The notes beneath the pieces were generated by a model. It was not told the origin of the DNA and ran no database searches. It saw only the letters and a list, made by a program, of their open reading frames with translations. A stretch of 64,000 bases of DNA, taken from Actinospineispora eucalypti (GTDB lineage Bacteria; Actinomycetota; Actinomycetes; Mycobacteriales; Pseudonocardiaceae). Position 1 is the stretch's first letter. Each line of letters opens with the position of its first letter. The DNA lies in contig JACHMT010000005.1 of NCBI GenBank assembly GCA_014208095.1, positions 496,001 through 560,000 of the forward strand. Direction: 5' to 3'. This document shows, in pieces, positions 43,990-52,229 of this stretch. Made by a program: the position numbers and the translations under genes.

Positions 43990-44967
43990 TTAACTGTGTG
44001 GTGTTGGTTCGCGGTCGGTGGTGGGGTCGAGTTCGGTGAGGATGGTGTGGGCGGCGCGGTGGACGTGTTCGGCGGCGGTGCGCATCAGTTCGGGGTCGCC
44101 GTTGCTCCAGCGGGCGACATAGGGCGCGGAGTAGCCGGCGGTGTCGAGCCCGTGGGCGGCGGCGACGATGTAGGCGATGGATTCGGCTTCGGTTTCGCGC
44201 TGGTCGCGGCTGGTGTCGCGGCGGTGTTCGTGGTCGGCGGTGATGTGGCCGAGTTCGTGGATTAGGGTCTTGCAGGCTTGCGCGGGTTCCACGTCCGCGC
44301 GCACCCGCACCACGCGGTGGGCGTAGCCGACCTCTCCGTATGCGTCGGGGCTGCTGAGCGGCTGCTCCCGGGTGAGGGTGTAGCCGCGCGCGTTCACCAG
44401 TTCGGCGACCCGGTCGAACAGTCCGACGGGCCCGTCGCCGGCAAGCTCGGCGGGGGCCGCGACGGTCGGCAGCGGCTCGCCGTCGGTTTGCGCGATGTCG
44501 AACACGGTCTCGACGCGGAACCCGCGCACCGCGAGCGCCGGGCGCCCGGTCGCGTCGTACCCGCGCGGGCCGAGCTGGGCCGCCTCCTCTTCGGTGAGGC
44601 GGCGGCGGATCGGCGCGATCACCTTGTATCCGCGCTCACCTTTGCGGACCTGTCGATCAACGGCCTGCCAACTCCGGTAGCCCATGACTGCCGACAGAAC
44701 GGTGCCGCGGTGTTGGGCTTGCGCCCACAACAGCAACATGTTGTTGAGGCTGTAGCGGTGAAACCGCGCGGTGAACCGCAACATGTCTCGCCACGCGTCA
44801 TCGCTTACCAGCGCGTTGACCGCGTCGCGTAGTTGGGTGTTGAGTTCCTCGATCTGTGCCGTCCGCGCGGCCTCGTCGGCCGGACTGGCCGGCCGGCCGG
44901 CACGGGTGCGCGGGTGGGGCTTACGGGTGGTCGAGCGGGTCGCGCGGGTGCGGGTGGCGCTGGTCAT
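43990..44967 (-). CDS. ArdC-like antirestriction protein
   Basis: 325 residues. The N-terminal ssDNA-binding domain contains FHRYSLNNMLLLWAQ, VMGYRSWQAVDRQVRKGERG and YKVIAPI. The C-terminal metalloprotease-like domain has HELGH (237-241) and a downstream Glu in ETEAESIAYIV. ArdC proteins guard incoming conjugative DNA against restriction. It lies between two other element genes on the same strand. Confidence 0.85.
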   Translation of the reverse strand: MTSATRTRATRSTTRKPHPRTRAGRPASPADEAARTAQIEELNTQLRDAVNALVSDDAWRDMLRFTARFHRYSLNNMLLLWAQAQHRGTVLSAVMGYRSWQAVDRQVRKGERGYKVIAPIRRRLTEEEAAQLGPRGYDATGRPALAVRGFRVETVFDIAQTDGEPLPTVAAPAELAGDGPVGLFDRVAELVNARGYTLTREQPLSSPDAYGEVGYAHRVVRVRADVEPAQACKTLIHELGHITADHEHRRDTSRDQRETEAESIAYIVAAAHGLDTAGYSAPYVARWSNGDPELMRTAAEHVHRAAHTILTELDPTTDREPTPHS

Positions 44968-45012
44968 GACGGGTGTCTCCGATCCAGAAGTCGACGCTAT
45001 TAATTTAACTCG

Positions 45013-45762
45013 TTAGCTGGTGTAGATGATGTTGTCGTCGCCGACGAACAGGTCAACCGATCCCCACGCGTGCGCGTCTGTGGTGAGCCGGTCGCCCAGG
45101 TCTCCGAGACCGCGGTACCAGAACCCGGCGCCGTGGCGGTTGCGGGTGAGCCAGAAGTCGTGACCGGCTTGCGCGGGGTCCATCCCGTCCAGGTCGGCAA
45201 TGTTCGACCGGGCGAAGTCCTTGCAGTCCGAACGCATCTCGGCGAGCGCGTCCGGGTCCAGATCGTCCGCCGTGTAGAGCCCGTCCAGGGTGTCCCCGTC
45301 GTCGCCGGTGCTCGACCACAACGCGGTCTCGACGTAGGCGGTGAGCATCGCGTCAACATCGATGCCGAGTTCCGCGCCGCAGCTACCGCACCCCGCGTCA
45401 TGGTCGGTGTACACCCGCGCGCCGCACCCGCGACATGCGATCGAGTCGCTATCCGGCGACGCGCACCACTCGTCAAACTCCGCGCCACACAAGGGAACCT
45501 CGGCGCCGTTGAACTCCATCGCGGCGACCGCGGCATCCAGCGCCGGGGTCTCGCCGGCCGAGCGCAGCAAGTACGCCGCCGCCAGCGGGTAGCCCTGCTC
45601 CAACGCCCACGCGATATCGCACGTGTTGTCCGAACCCATGCCGTTCAGTCCACACGGGTGATCCGCCGTGACCGCGTCCGCGATCACCTCCCGCGCGTCG
45701 CTAGTGATCCCGACCTCCCAGCTTGGGCACTGGGCGCTCTCCCGAACGAAGGTGATCCGCAT
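45013..45762 (-). CDS. Zinc-ribbon element protein of unknown function
   Basis: 249 residues. A zinc-ribbon CRGCG...CGSCG occurs at about 110-130. The C-terminus DFWLTRNRHGAGFWYRGLGD followed by DRLTTDAHAWG is a motif I associate with hypothetical proteins of actinophages and ICEs. Function unknown. It is upstream of ArdC and shares an AT-rich promoter motif with it. Confidence 0.6.
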   Translation of the reverse strand: MRITFVRESAQCPSWEVGITSDAREVIADAVTADHPCGLNGMGSDNTCDIAWALEQGYPLAAAYLLRSAGETPALDAAVAAMEFNGAEVPLCGAEFDEWCASPDSDSIACRGCGARVYTDHDAGCGSCGAELGIDVDAMLTAYVETALWSSTGDDGDTLDGLYTADDLDPDALAEMRSDCKDFARSNIADLDGMDPAQAGHDFWLTRNRHGAGFWYRGLGDLGDRLTTDAHAWGSVDLFVGDDNIIYTS

Positions 45763-45902
45763 GACCTGCTCCTAATTGTCCTCAACCTCACTGACCGACA
45801 CTCTTAATATACTCTGTCTTGAGAGGTTGTGTCAACGGTTTCGGGCGCCCACCCGCGCGGGTCGGCATTGCGTCCGTGATTCGGTCCACTCATGGGTGAG
45901 CC

Positions 45903-46049
45903 GACGCGCCGATGAGCGCGCGGCGGATCACCGCGCGCGCGATGTTCACACCCGAGCAACTCGGACAGATCCGCATCGTGGGAGGTAAGCGCGGGGTCCG
46001 GGCACCCGCGCAGGATCGCGTCACGCTCTACCGGCCACGCAACCACTAG
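45903..46049 (+). pseudogene. 3' fragment of a second serine integrase
   Basis: The frame DAPMSARRITARAMFTPEQL then GQIRIVGGKRGVRAPAQDRV to a TAG at 46047 matches the last ~50 residues of the integrase at 31123, with a few changes and an earlier stop. Similarity begins abruptly near 45905. Upstream DNA is unrelated. Confidence 0.85.
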
Positions 46050-46071
46050 ACCGCAGGTTCGCCACACGCGG

Positions 46072-46111
46072 CTAAGGGGGCCAGCGGCACTATGGCCGCC
46101 GGCCCCCTTAG
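46072..46111. terminator. Bidirectional terminator, second copy
   Basis: Seventeen-base arms 46072-46088 and 46095-46111 with one mismatch and a six-base loop. Compared with 32680-32717 the outer pairs have changed together (AACGG/CCGTT to CTAAGG/CCTTAG), so the fold is conserved rather than the sequence. Confidence 0.8.
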
Positions 46112-46133
46112 CGCTCGATCAAGAGGCGAACAA

Positions 46134-46325
46134 TCAGTGGCGTCGGTCGCTCGTTGGAGCGGTGGTCGGCACCTGAGCGCGTGGCATGAGCCGTCCCGTC
46201 CGGTCGATTTGCCACTGCTCACCAGCGCCGCACTCCCACCATCCCTCCCGCGGCGGGTCGACCCACTGCCAGGTGAGGACGTTGCCGCAGCCGGGGCAGA
46301 TCTGCCCCTCTAGCCAGTTGTTCAT
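46134..46325 (-). CDS. Small zinc-ribbon-like protein, copy 2
   Basis: 63 residues, MNNWLEGQICPGCGNVLTWQ onward, about 85 percent identical to the product at 32764. Cys positions and the Trp-rich core are kept. The pattern of change suggests selection on a real protein. Confidence 0.6.
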   Translation of the reverse strand: MNNWLEGQICPGCGNVLTWQWVDPPREGWWECGAGEQWQIDRTGRLMPRAQVPTTAPTSDRRH

Positions 46326-46397
46326 GCTCCCCCTTGCTGGTCTCCGATGGACGTCGAAACCTAGCAGATTATCGAACATTTGTTTGACTAGGTCGGT

Positions 46398-46847
46398 TCA
46401 GGGTGGCCCGAAGCGGGGGTGTGTGTTGCGGGGTGGTGCTCCGGGTTTGGGTCGGGGCAAGACCTGGGCGAGCAGGTCAAGCAGTTCGGGTGTGGGTGGT
46501 GGCGCGGTGTCGCACACCCGGCGGATGAACTGTTCGCGGGTTTCCCCGGGGCGTGGGGACAGGATGGTGACGCCGTTGTCCGGGGGCATCGTTCTGTCGC
46601 CGAGCGCCGCGCGCCGACCGGCGCGTTGCCGCGCCGTGCCGCGCTGGTCGGGATCGTGGTTAGCGTTCGAGGGTTGCTCCGGTGAGCGGGCCGGTCGGCG
46701 GCTCTTGCGCCGGGCCGGTCGCTCCGGTGCGGGCTGGTCGTGGTCGGTGGGGCGGTTGGGTGGCCGGGTACGGCGTGCGGGGGCGGCGGCGTGCGGGGCG
46801 GATGTGTGGGTGTCGCTCGCGTTGCCGTCGCCCTGCTGGCCGCTCAT
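46398..46847 (-). CDS. Disordered hypothetical protein coupled to the relaxase-like gene
   Basis: 149 residues. Pro/Arg/Ala-rich first 90 residues, then a short conserved-looking part (PGETREQFIRRVCDTAPPPT). Its ATG overlaps the stop of the replication-relaxation gene by four bases. Probably an accessory conjugation protein; no family known. Confidence 0.55.
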   Translation of the reverse strand: MSGQQGDGNASDTHTSAPHAAAPARRTRPPNRPTDHDQPAPERPARRKSRRPARSPEQPSNANHDPDQRGTARQRAGRRAALGDRTMPPDNGVTILSPRPGETREQFIRRVCDTAPPPTPELLDLLAQVLPRPKPGAPPRNTHPRFGPP

Positions 46848-47914
46848 GCCCGGCCGACCAGGTCGGCGCCGTGGTTGCCCGGCAAGGCGGTCACCAGGTC
46901 TCCACGGGTGGGCAGGGTGGCCAGCCGGTAGCGGGTCGAGCCGGTTGCCGCGCTCGCCCCTGCGGGGCGCCAGATGGGGCCGGCGGGGTTGTGGCCGGCG
47001 GCGGCGAGGTACTCGGTGCTGGTGGTCGCAACGAACACGAAGGGGCCATCAGCCGGACGGCGCCGCGCGATCGCGCGGTGCAGGTTGGCCTCCCGGACGT
47101 GGGTGGGTAGTTCGATGAGGACCGGCAGGTTGACCTGGTGGCGTTCGGCGAGGATGCGGTACTTGTCGAGCTTGGCTAGCAGGGTGTCGAGCGGTTCGGT
47201 TCCTCGGTCGTGCTCGTAGAGGAACTGGACCTCGCATTGCCCGTCGCGGGTGGGCTCGGTCCAGCGGCCGTACCCGTCGGGGCGCAGCACGCCCATGCAT
47301 TCGGGCGCGGTGGTTTCCTCGGACCACCACTCGACCAGCGCGGCACCGGGGAAGGTGCGCGCGTGGCCGTGCAGCCGGGTAAAGAACTCCACCACGCCGA
47401 GCCGATGCGCCAGGTTCGGCGAGTGCTCCAGCCGCCAGGCGTCACGGGCGACCTCGCTCGGCTTGGGCGCGGGCCGCTCGTTGGCGGCCGCGTCGAGCGC
47501 GGCGCCCACCGGGCCGACCGTGTAGTGGTACGGCGCGGAGCCGGGCCGGACGTACGGGCGCCAGCGCGCCAGAAAGTGCCGTGTGGCGAGCTGCTCCAGC
47601 CGGACACGGGCCCGGTTCGGACACGGGAACTCCACACGGGCGATCTGGTCGGCGGTCGCGACCCGATGCTCGATCAGCAGCGCCAGCACCCGCCGGTCGC
47701 GATCGGTCACCCACCCCCCGGCCTTGCCGATCTTCGCGAGGGGGTCGCCGGCTCGCCTGCTCGCCCGGCTCACCACCGAGCGGGCAGGGCGCACCGCGAG
47801 GGACGCGGGCGAACCGGGAGCGGGAGCGGTGGACGGATCGGCCGGGGCGAGGGCCGATGCGGCAGCGGTGTTGTTGTGGTCAGGGGTAACTCTAGTTAGT
47901 CGGGTCGAAGACAT
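46844..47914 (-). CDS. Replication-relaxation family protein (relaxase-like)
   Basis: 356 residues. An N-terminal winged helix (VTDRDRRVLALLIEHRVATA, then DQIARVEFP) is followed by the Replic_Relax core: LAHRLGVVEFFTRLHGHAR, LRPDGYGRW, VQFLYEHDRGTEPLDTLLAKL. The D-x-G-T-E and D/E residues resemble the nuclease-like fold of this family, thought to start DNA transfer or replication of actinobacterial elements. The iteron array and a long inverted repeat lie upstream. Confidence 0.8.
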   Translation of the reverse strand: MSSTRLTRVTPDHNNTAAASALAPADPSTAPAPGSPASLAVRPARSVVSRASRRAGDPLAKIGKAGGWVTDRDRRVLALLIEHRVATADQIARVEFPCPNRARVRLEQLATRHFLARWRPYVRPGSAPYHYTVGPVGAALDAAANERPAPKPSEVARDAWRLEHSPNLAHRLGVVEFFTRLHGHARTFPGAALVEWWSEETTAPECMGVLRPDGYGRWTEPTRDGQCEVQFLYEHDRGTEPLDTLLAKLDKYRILAERHQVNLPVLIELPTHVREANLHRAIARRRPADGPFVFVATTSTEYLAAAGHNPAGPIWRPAGASAATGSTRYRLATLPTRGDLVTALPGNHGADLVGRA

Positions 47915-47959
47915 GACGAACTCCAGTGAGGTTGACCTGCGGGTTTGGCGGGTGGGGGT

Positions 47960-48002
47960 GCGGCAGTCACCCCGGCGGTCTTATTGCCGGGGTGACTGCC
48001 GC
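47960..48002. other. Perfect 17-base inverted repeat, candidate oriT
   Basis: Arms 47960-47976 and 47986-48002 are exact complements around a nine-base loop (GGTCTTATT). A third, direct copy of CCGGGGTGACTGCC follows at 48010-48023. The position just upstream of a relaxase-like gene fits an origin of transfer, though a terminator for the 48124 gene is possible. Confidence 0.45.
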
Positions 48003-48038
48003 ACCAGTTCCGGGGTGACTGCCGGGTGTTGCGGCACT

Positions 48039-48078
48039 AATGCAGCCCGAATGCAGGTGGAATGCAGCTCGACTGCAC
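48039..48078 (+). repeat. Iteron array A, AATGCAG every 11 bases
   Basis: AATGCAG at 48039, 48050 and 48061, plus degenerate ACTGCAC at 48072, in exact 11-base phase. It is preceded by GCGGCACT, also found next to array D. It lies upstream of the relaxase-like gene. Confidence 0.7.
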
Positions 48079-48123
48079 GTCGACCACGACCCGGGCCACC
48101 CGGCGAAGGTGGGCGGGTGTCGG

Positions 48124-48933
48124 TCAGCGGGTGACGCGGGTGCAGATGGCGCCGCCGTCTGGCAGGTCGCGGTGTTCGCCTGGCTGGTAGAACCGGCAGA
48201 CCTGTGGACCGGACTGGTTCGGCGCGCCCGGGTAGCTGTACGGGCCGGGGTTGGACGGGTAGCCGGGCCGGTAGCTCGGCCAGCCGCCGGGCCGTCGCGG
48301 ATCCTCGTCACGGCCGGGCGCCGGGTAGTAGTACACATCCCCGTCACGGTCACGGTCACGGTCACGGTCGTTGCAGGCGCAGCGCCGTGCCCCGTCCCGA
48401 TCCTTGTCCGGATCGCGGTCCTTGTCGCGGTCGTTGACGCTGTACGCGCCGGGCGGGGTGTCCGGGTCCAGGTCGAGGCAGATGTCGACCAGGCCGGCGC
48501 GTACCCGGCTGCCGCAGCCGTCCTCCTCCGTCGCGCGGATCGTGTGCGTCAGCGCCACCGGAGCCACCGAAGCAAGTGGGGCCGTCACCGTCGCCGGCAC
48601 GCTCACCGCCGCCCCTGACGCGGTCTCGGGCGCGGTCTCCGGCGCCTGCAACACAACTGCCTTGGACGTGGTGGCGAACGCGGCGACGCTGCCGGCGAGC
48701 GGCCCCTCAGCGGCCGCGGTGGTGGTCGGTGCCGCCGTGACACCCGCGCGGGTTGCGGTGCTGGAGAGCAAGTGGAGCACCAGGGCGGGTACCAGGCACA
48801 GGTAGGCCATGGTCGCGACGAACGCCAGAACCACGAGCACGGCATGGATCACCTGTTGGCGCCGCTCGGTGGCGTGGTGGTCGCGCGGGCGGGTGCGCCG
48901 CCGCGGGGGCGTCGGGTTGGGGTTGGTGGGCAT
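48124..48933 (-). CDS. Membrane-anchored hypothetical with Asp-Arg repeats
   Basis: 269 residues. Cytoplasmic basic head, one transmembrane helix (about 29-55, VIHAVLVVLAFVATMAYLCL), then an external part with an Asp-rich DRDKDRDPDKDRD and DRDRDRDRDGD stretch encoded by a six-base repeat (GGTCAC, 48342-48370), and a Tyr/Pro/Gly-rich end. Several Cys suggest disulfides. Possibly a conjugation surface component that binds cations; no family. Confidence 0.55.
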   Translation of the reverse strand: MPTNPNPTPPRRRTRPRDHHATERRQQVIHAVLVVLAFVATMAYLCLVPALVLHLLSSTATRAGVTAAPTTTAAAEGPLAGSVAAFATTSKAVVLQAPETAPETASGAAVSVPATVTAPLASVAPVALTHTIRATEEDGCGSRVRAGLVDICLDLDPDTPPGAYSVNDRDKDRDPDKDRDGARRCACNDRDRDRDRDGDVYYYPAPGRDEDPRRPGGWPSYRPGYPSNPGPYSYPGAPNQSGPQVCRFYQPGEHRDLPDGGAICTRVTR

Positions 48934-49071
48934 GGCGGTTCCCTAAGGTTGATCTTGTCTGGGGTTGGTGCCCTGGATGCCCAGGGCGATGGGGTGTGGC
49001 TGATGGCGTGTGTGCCGCTAGGTGGCTTGAAAGGAATGGCCGCCCTGTCGTTCTGGACGCCCTGGCCACTT

Positions 49072-50385
49072 ATTGAGATCTGATGCGAATCGTCGCTGTT
49101 TAGGGACCTGATGGCGGGGTTGTCCACGGGGTTGACCTGCGACAACAGGAGAACGAGCGTGACGGATCGGCCGCTGGTCTGGGTCGGTATCGATGTCGGA
49201 AAGGCCCACCACCACGCGTGCGCGATGGATCCGGCGGGCAAGGTGGTGTTCTCGCGGAAAGTCGCCAACGACCAGGCGGCGATCGAGCAGCTCGTCGCCC
49301 GCGCCCGCGGGGCCGCCCTTGAGGTGCGGTGGGCGATCGATCTGACCAGCAACGCCGCCGCCTTGCTGACAGCCGTGCTGATCGCTAGCGGGCAGCAGGT
49401 GGTCTATGTGCCCGGCCGGGTCGTGAACCGGATGAGCGGCGTGTTTCGCGGCGAGACCAAGTCCGACGCCAAAGACGCGCGGGTGATCGCCGAGACCGCC
49501 CGTATGCGCACCGACCTGACCCCGGTGACCGCGACCGACGACCTGGTAGTGGAGTTGGCCCGTCTGACGGCGCACCGCGAAGACCTGATGGCCGACTGGG
49601 TGCGCGGCGTCAACCGGCTGCGTGAGCTGTTGACCGGCATCTTTCCCGCGCTGGAACGCGCCTTCGACTACTCCACCCGCTCGTCGCTGGTCCTGCTCAC
49701 CGGCCTTCAAACCCCCGAAGCGATCCGTGCGGTTGGCCAGGACGGTGTGGCCGTCTACCTGCGCGAGCACGGCGCGTGGCCCAAAGCCATCCCCGACATG
49801 GCCGCCACCGCGCTGGCCGCGGCCCAGGCACAGACAGTGCGGTTGCCAGGCGAGACCACGACGGCGGTGCTCATCGCCCGCCTTGCCCAACAGTTGCTGG
49901 ACCTCGATCGACAGATCAAAGACACCGACAAGCTGATCAGCGCCCGGTTCCGGGCCCACCCGCAGGCACAGATCATCGAATCGCTGCCCGGCCTCGGACC
50001 CATCCTCGGCGCTGAGTTCATCGTGATCACCGGCGGCAGCCTGACCGGCTTCGCCACTCCCGGCCGCCTGGCCTCCTACGCCGGGCTCGTACCCGTCGCC
50101 CAGGACTCCGGCCGGGTGACCGGGAACCTGCGCCGCCCCAAGCGTTACAACCGCAGGTTGCGTCGAGTGTTCTACATGGCCGCGCTGTCCAGCATCCGTG
50201 CCGGCGGACCCTCGCGCGCGTTCTACGACCGTAAGCGCGGCGAACGGCTCATCCATACACAGGCCCTGCTGGCGCTGGCGCGCCGCCTGGTCGACGTACT
50301 GTGGGCACTGCTGCGTGACGGCCGAACCTTCACACCAACCGCGCCACAACCCACTACCGCAGCGGCTTGACACGATCATTGAGAT
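49072..50385. mobile_element. IS110-family insertion sequence
   Basis: The octamer ATTGAGAT occurs at 49072-49079 and 50378-50385, close to both sides of the transposase. IS110 elements lack terminal inverted repeats and encode a structured RNA at one end. Boundaries are tentative; the left end may begin as early as about 48950, where a GCCCTGG/CCAGGGC hairpin (48970-48987) lies. Confidence 0.5.
49159..50370 (+). CDS. IS110-family transposase (DEDD recombinase)
   Basis: 403 residues from the GTG at 49159 (AGGAG seven bases upstream). RuvC-like domain with GIDVGKAHHHA, FRGETKSDAKDARVIAETAR. The C-terminal Tnp20 domain has SLPGLGPILGAEFIVITGG, ATPGRLASYAGLVPV, and DSGRVTGN...RRLRR with the catalytic serine region. 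Full length, so possibly active. Confidence 0.92.
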   Translation: MTDRPLVWVGIDVGKAHHHACAMDPAGKVVFSRKVANDQAAIEQLVARARGAALEVRWAIDLTSNAAALLTAVLIASGQQVVYVPGRVVNRMSGVFRGETKSDAKDARVIAETARMRTDLTPVTATDDLVVELARLTAHREDLMADWVRGVNRLRELLTGIFPALERAFDYSTRSSLVLLTGLQTPEAIRAVGQDGVAVYLREHGAWPKAIPDMAATALAAAQAQTVRLPGETTTAVLIARLAQQLLDLDRQIKDTDKLISARFRAHPQAQIIESLPGLGPILGAEFIVITGGSLTGFATPGRLASYAGLVPVAQDSGRVTGNLRRPKRYNRRLRRVFYMAALSSIRAGGPSRAFYDRKRGERLIHTQALLALARRLVDVLWALLRDGRTFTPTAPQPTTAAA

Positions 50386-50421
50386 TCCTTCCTCTTCGGT
50401 GGGTGTTCGGTGCGGGTCGGG

Positions 50422-52035
50422 CTAGGCGCGTTGCGCAGGGTTGGCGTCGTGCGCGGGCGGCTCGGTGGCCAGCCGGGAACGGCGCCGCCGGGTGTCCGGC
50501 GGCGTGCTGGACGCCGCGGCCGCCTCGGTGGACCGGGCGCCGGCCGGGCGCTGGCCGGCGCGGCGTCGCCGCCGTGGCAGCCCGGTCCGGGCGCGAGCGC
50601 GGGCGCGCAGGTAGTCCGCGCGCCCGGCGATCGGCGCCGGAAGGGGCAAGGCGTCGAGCGTGTAGGGCTGCTGGTCGTGCCCGCCCGCGACGGTGCGGGC
50701 GCAGATCTCCCAGGCCGGGCGGGCGGACAGGTCGTGCTCGGTCAGCCAGGGCCGGACGTGCCGCACGAGCTTGCGCGCGTCGTCGGGCTCCACGGAGAAG
50801 ATGACTTTGTTACGGGCGTTCGCCGCGATCGCGGCCGCCACCTTGGGCGGGATCTGGTCGCCGTGCTGATGCGCCAGCACCCAGCTCACCCGGTAGCCGC
50901 GGCTTTCCGCGAGCGCCAGATCCACATCGACCGGCAGCGATAGAGCGTTCTGGGCCTCGTCCAGCAGGATCGACGCATCCGGGCGCTGGTCCTCGTCGAG
51001 GCTGGATCGGCGGGCCGTGTGTCCCCACAACCCGGAGATCAGCAGACCGGAGATCAGCCGGGACGTTTCGGCGCCGATCTCGCCCTTGGGCAGCCGCGCG
51101 ACCAACACGCCGCCGTCGAGGACCTGGCCGAGGTTCAACGTGCTCTCGGCCGGGGTGAGCAGCTCGCGGGCGAACCGCCGCGACAACACGCCGCGCAGCC
51201 GGGTGACCAGCGGGGCGCACAGGTTCGACCGCGCGCTCGGCGTGAGCGCCTCGAAGTCGGCCCACAGCGTCCCCAACCCCTCCGGGGTGCCGTACTGGTC
51301 GAGCACGTCGCGGCGGAACGGCGCATCGGTGAGCAGCGCCAAAATGTCCGCCAGGGTGGAGTCGGGCCGGCGGACCAGGGTCAGGCAAGCGCCGCGGAGG
51401 AAGTCCTCCATCCGCGCCCCCCACGATGCGGCGTAGAGGGCGCGGAAGGTGCCGACCAGGTGTTCGGCCGCCCATTCGCCGGCTTGGCCGGTGGGGTCGT
51501 CGCAGTCTGGGGCGAGCGGGTTATAGGCCGGGGGCGCCGCCTGTTCGGCGGGGTCGAGGATGACCAGCCGGTCCCCGCATTCGGCGGGGAGCCGGTCGAG
51601 GACTTTGCGGGACAGGTCGCCTTGGCAGTCGATCAGCGCGACCCCGCGCCCGGCCCGCGCTTCACCGAGGACGTAGTTGGCCAGCCAGGTCGACTTACCG
51701 ACCCCGGTGCGGCCGATGACGTGGAAGTGATAGCGGGCGTCCGGGCTGTCGAGAGCGATCAGGTCTGGCGGGCCGGCGTTCGCCCGGCCCAACACCCGCG
51801 GCAGAGCGCGCGCCGGGTGATCGGGCGGGGTCAGCAACAACCCGCGCCCACCCGCCCCACGCTGCCCGGCCGTCGTGTGGCCGGGCAGCTCTCCGTCGCC
51901 GTCGTCACCGCCGATGCCGCCGGACTCCGACCGGCCGCGGACGGGGTCGGCGGGGATGGGACAGGGGGCGTAGGGCCGGACCAGTCCCGACCAGCCGGCG
52001 CCCGGGGACACATCCGCGCGGGTACCGGGGTTCAC
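50422..52035 (-). CDS. Type IV secretion coupling ATPase (VirD4/TraG-like)
   Basis: 537 residues. Walker A GRTGVGKST (108-116), Walker B near ASILLDEAQNALSL (about 355), and VSWVLAHQHGDQIPPKVAAA, typical of conjugative coupling/HerA-like ATPases. The usual N-terminal membrane part is missing; it appears as the separate gene at 52226. The Arg/Pro-rich C-terminus is probably disordered. It would feed DNA into the channel. Confidence 0.85.
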   Translation of the reverse strand: MNPGTRADVSPGAGWSGLVRPYAPCPIPADPVRGRSESGGIGGDDGDGELPGHTTAGQRGAGGRGLLLTPPDHPARALPRVLGRANAGPPDLIALDSPDARYHFHVIGRTGVGKSTWLANYVLGEARAGRGVALIDCQGDLSRKVLDRLPAECGDRLVILDPAEQAAPPAYNPLAPDCDDPTGQAGEWAAEHLVGTFRALYAASWGARMEDFLRGACLTLVRRPDSTLADILALLTDAPFRRDVLDQYGTPEGLGTLWADFEALTPSARSNLCAPLVTRLRGVLSRRFARELLTPAESTLNLGQVLDGGVLVARLPKGEIGAETSRLISGLLISGLWGHTARRSSLDEDQRPDASILLDEAQNALSLPVDVDLALAESRGYRVSWVLAHQHGDQIPPKVAAAIAANARNKVIFSVEPDDARKLVRHVRPWLTEHDLSARPAWEICARTVAGGHDQQPYTLDALPLPAPIAGRADYLRARARARTGLPRRRRRAGQRPAGARSTEAAAASSTPPDTRRRRSRLATEPPAHDANPAQRA

Positions 52036-52229
52036 CGGTCCTCACCGCCATGGGCGGGCCAGCCCGTCCCGGGTTCGGCGGGCAACCGGTCGAGAACGGT
52101 GCGGGCCAGCTCGCCGGAGTGGTCGATCAGCACGACCCCGCGCCCGGCCCCGGCCGCGCCGAGTAGGTGGCCGGCCAGCCACACGGATTTCGCCGGCCGC
52201 CGCGTGCCGGTAGGGGTGTGGGGGTTCAT
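52032..52229 (-). CDS. Short duplicate of coupling-protein ATPase segment
   Basis: 65 residues. SVWLAGHLLGAAGAGRGVVL, then DHSGELARTVLDRLPAE, parallels residues ~116-150 of the 537-residue ATPase (STWLANYVLGEARAGRGVAL...DLSRKVLDRLPAE), but the Walker A core is lost. It overlaps both neighbours by four bases (ATGA). Its end, PAHGGEDR, repeats the end of the gene at 52226. Probably a duplication relic, perhaps non-functional. Confidence 0.45.
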   Translation of the reverse strand: MNPHTPTGTRRPAKSVWLAGHLLGAAGAGRGVVLIDHSGELARTVLDRLPAEPGTGWPAHGGEDR

